Shown here: in pieces, positions 5,543-7,105 of the stretch | Position numbering within the stretch: position 1 is the first letter of the stretch | How the letters are laid out: every line of letters starts with the position of its first letter | Assembly (NCBI GenBank): GCA_013139435.1 | Contig: WTAW01000250.1 | Span: 1-7,105, forward strand | Source of the DNA: Candidatus Aminicenantota bacterium | Lineage (GTDB): Bacteria > Acidobacteriota > Aminicenantia > Aminicenantales > Aminicenantaceae | DNA length: 7,105 nucleotides | Direction: 5' to 3' | Translations under genes and position numbers: made by a program | Notes under the pieces: model-generated | What the model was told of the DNA's origin: nothing | The model's input: the letters and a program-made list of their open reading frames with translations, nothing else | The model's database searches: none

Positions 5543-5989
5543 TCATCTTTTTTGAGTTTTCGAGATGGGATTTGAGATCGAATCAAACTTCATATTTTGG
5601 TGCAAAGCTTCAAATCGTTTATCCGGCCTGATTCTGTCAAATCCAGGATCCACATCAAGCCAGACAAGCCAAAAAGAACGTTCCATATAGCCAATGTTTA
5701 GCCATTTAAAAGTTTGATCCTTATCATCGAGACCCAAATAAATGAGCGCGATGAAGGAAGGATCGACATATTGTCTCGCTTGAAGCTCCATGAGTTCGTC
5801 TAGAATCTGGAGGGCTTCTTTCCTGTTGCCCATCAGGGCATTGGTGTATCCTAGCCAGGATTTTATTCTTGGGTCCCTGCCGGAAAGGGAATAGGCTTTC
5901 TGGAATAATTCTGAAGCCTTCTGGAAATTAGCCTCTTGGATGTATGTCCATCCCAGATAAAAATGAGCCATAGGAAACTCTGGCACCAT
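5543..5989 (-). CDS. TPR-repeat protein, probably a 5'-truncated remnant
   Basis: 148 codons from the only usable ATG (5989). Degenerate tetratricopeptide units run about 5-38 (FPMAHFYLGWTYIQEANFQKA...), 39-72 (IKSWLGYTNALMGNRKEAL...) and 73-104 (SFIALIYLGLDDKDQTFKWL). The tail MERSFWLVWLDVDPGFDRIRPDKRF (102-126) is the usual ending of long TPR proteins that carry an N-terminal winged-helix, cyclase or Ser/Thr-kinase domain. No such domain is present. The same frame continues upstream of the ATG to a TGA at 6070-6068, and those codons still read as TPR helix (RLFLEITQMVPEF), so the ATG cuts a repeat in half. No SD precedes it. I read it as a decayed gene end, expressed or not. No signal peptide. 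The queF promoter begins 2 bp beyond the upstream stop. Confidence 0.65.
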   Translation of the reverse strand: MVPEFPMAHFYLGWTYIQEANFQKASELFQKAYSLSGRDPRIKSWLGYTNALMGNRKEALQILDELMELQARQYVDPSFIALIYLGLDDKDQTFKWLNIGYMERSFWLVWLDVDPGFDRIRPDKRFEALHQNMKFDSISNPISKTQKR

Positions 5990-6071
5990 TTGAGTGATTT
6001 CAAGAAATAACCTCTGAGCGGAATCGTTTTGGCGAAAAATCCTATCGGTAATCTTTGGAAAGATCCTTCAT

Positions 6072-6100
6072 TTGTTATCGATTGTAAGTTGGTATATACT
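6072..6100 (+). promoter_or_regulatory. Promoter of queF
   Basis: TTGTTA (6072-6077) and TATACT (6095-6100) are separated by 17 bp, matching consensus at 4 and 5 of 6 positions. The predicted start near 6107 gives a leader of only about 17 nt. That leaves no room for a preQ1 riboswitch, which controls some queuosine genes elsewhere. Confidence 0.6.
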
Positions 6101-6123
6101 GAACTAAATAATTTGAGATATAA

Positions 6124-6534
6124 ATGAAGGAAAAAAAGACTAAAAACACAGGATACACAGAAAAGGAGGCGAAGGCTGGTTTAAGAACCCGACTCCCGGG
6201 AATCGATATTTTTTCCAATCAGTTCCCCGATTATGAGATAAAAATAGAACATCCTGAATTCACTTCAATCTGTCCAAAAACAGGACTCCCGGATTTTGGG
6301 AGGATTTTTATCTCCTATGTTCCTGATAAGAGCTGTCTGGAACTCAAGTCTCTCAAGATGTATCTCCTGGCCTACCGCAACCTGGGAATATTCTATGAAA
6401 ATACGGTCAACCGTATACTCGAGGATATCGTAAAGGCCTGCCATCCGGTCAAGGTCTCTGTGGTGGGAGAATTCAATCCGCGGGGTGGCCTTATTTCGAT
6501 AGTAGAGGCCCGTTTTCCCCGCCTTAAACAATAA
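6124..6534 (+). CDS. queF: NADPH-dependent 7-cyano-7-deazaguanine (preQ0) reductase, short QueF
   Basis: A 136-residue cytoplasmic enzyme of queuosine biosynthesis, reducing the nitrile of preQ0 to the aminomethyl of preQ1 with two NADPH before insertion into tRNA. The length fits the short, YkvM-like class (tunnelling fold). FTSICPKTGLPDFG (46-59) carries the catalytic cysteine C50, which forms the thioimide, and the proton-donating D57. LELKSLKMYLLAYRN (72-86) is the QueF signature. E92 in FYEN matches the substrate-binding glutamate, and NPRGGL (118-123) is the usual late motif. The residue before E92, a histidine in the QueF enzymes I know best, is tyrosine here (Y91). The ATG at 6124 has GAGAT (6115-6119) in SD position, and a good promoter lies just upstream. 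No other queuosine gene is visible; a transporter gene follows after 31 bp. Confidence 0.95.
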   Translation: MKEKKTKNTGYTEKEAKAGLRTRLPGIDIFSNQFPDYEIKIEHPEFTSICPKTGLPDFGRIFISYVPDKSCLELKSLKMYLLAYRNLGIFYENTVNRILEDIVKACHPVKVSVVGEFNPRGGLISIVEARFPRLKQ

Positions 6535-6565
6535 CAAATACTTACCCTGATTTCCTCAAATAAAA

Positions 6566-7105
6566 ATGACAAACGCTTTGACTGTAGCAGAAGAGTATAA
6601 AAAATTCGGCACGACAGATGTCCTTATGCTCCTGGCCATCCTGTTATGGGCGGTAAATTTTTCATTCGTAAAAATAGCGCTCAGAGAGTTATCCCCACTC
6701 GGTTTCAACGGTATCCGATTGCTGTTCGCTTCTGTGGTGCTTTTCGTTATTCTTGTTATAAGCGGTGAGAGCTTCAAGGTGGATAAAAAAACCTTCTGGA
6801 AGCTAGTATTCCTCGGCCTCATTGGCAACACCTCTTACCAGATGTTATTCATCCACGGCATAAACCTGACGACGGCTTCCAATTCGGCTATCATCATCGC
6901 CATGACTCCGGTATTCATCGCTCTTTTGAGCACTCTGATGAAACATGAGAGAGTTCACCCCGCAGCATGGGCAGGAATCCTTTTCTCCTTTGTTGGCTTC
7001 TATCTGGTAATCGCCAGCCGCTTCGGGAGCATTCAGTTCTCCTCTTTAAGCGTGAGGGGCGACCTGTTGATCTTCTTTGGAAATATCTGTTGGGCCATAT
7101 ACACT
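6566..7105 (+). CDS. EamA/DMT-superfamily permease (3' end outside window)
   Basis: From ATG 6566 the frame stays open for 180 codons to the window edge. It encodes an integral inner-membrane protein: LMLLAILLWAVNFSFVKIAL (20-39, TM1), about 46-66 (TM2), about 80-98 (TM3), TTASNSAIIIAMTPVFIALLS (102-122, TM4), about 133-151 (TM5), and the start of a sixth at 166-180, where GDLLIFFGNICWAIYT opens the second EamA repeat. The TTASNSAIIIAMTPVF segment and the LLWAVNFSFVK opening are typical of the 10-segment drug/metabolite transporters, which are about 300 residues long; some 120 are missing. Substrates vary from amino acids to nucleobases and cannot be inferred. No clear SD precedes the ATG, so the start is less certain than the family. 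It lies 31 bp after queF on the same strand, with no terminator seen, so co-transcription is possible. Confidence 0.88.
   Translation, partial: MTNALTVAEEYKKFGTTDVLMLLAILLWAVNFSFVKIALRELSPLGFNGIRLLFASVVLFVILVISGESFKVDKKTFWKLVFLGLIGNTSYQMLFIHGINLTTASNSAIIIAMTPVFIALLSTLMKHERVHPAAWAGILFSFVGFYLVIASRFGSIQFSSLSVRGDLLIFFGNICWAIYT

Noticed and set aside
6101..6123. preQ1 riboswitch ahead of queF
   Set aside because: The predicted leader is about 17 nt, too short, and no C-rich pseudoknot pattern is visible.
6265..6831. Minus-strand frames opposite queF and the EamA permease
   Set aside because: They are antisense to clearly recognised genes and lack family features.
1..7105. CRISPR array, tRNA or rRNA genes
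   Set aside because: No regularly spaced direct repeats, tRNA-like cloverleaf signatures or rRNA segments were seen on either strand.

Overview
The window looks like chromosomal DNA of a Gram-negative (diderm), probably anaerobic bacterium of moderate GC. The diderm call rests on an operon encoding a LolA-like periplasmic protein and an outer-membrane beta-barrel. A Gly-rich DUF5320 protein beside an extended Fur protein, and a TPR tail ending in an 'ERS...DPxFDxIRxDxRF' motif, are styles I associate with Desulfobacterota, Acidobacteriota/Aminicenantes and related lineages. The phylum cannot be settled from the sequence alone.

Region 1 (1-860, minus strand) is a small iron-linked module. A Fur-family regulator is preceded by a TTGACA-N17-TATATT promoter and a Fur box matching the classical 19-mer at 18 positions. 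Downstream of it lies a DUF5320 Gly/Met/Arg-rich protein, cut by the window edge, which has a strong Shine-Dalgarno (SD) sequence and a perfect 8+1+8 palindrome in its own candidate promoter.

Region 2 (about 860-1084) is the non-coding gap before the plus-strand operon. It holds a long-range 8-bp inverted repeat followed by T8, a possible worn insertion-sequence end, and an extended -10 promoter.

Region 3 (1085-5464, plus strand) is the core of the window. It is a tightly packed five-gene operon with junctions of -8, +15, -4 and 0 bp. It encodes a LolD/MacB-type ATPase, an FtsX/LolE-type permease, an exported NifX-like (dinitrogenase FeMo-cofactor-type) domain protein, a LolA-like protein with a signal peptide, and an outer-membrane barrel ending in RYYF. 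Together these suggest a route from inner membrane through periplasm to outer membrane for a lipid, lipoprotein or other hydrophobic cargo. The exported NifX-like domain is the unexpected member and the best candidate for something undescribed.

Region 4 (5465-6070) holds a convergent TPR coding segment that looks like the 5'-truncated tail of a larger TPR protein. Region 5 (6072-7105, plus strand) holds a well-formed promoter driving queF (preQ0 reductase, queuosine pathway), then the first 180 codons of an EamA/DMT-family transporter that runs off the window.
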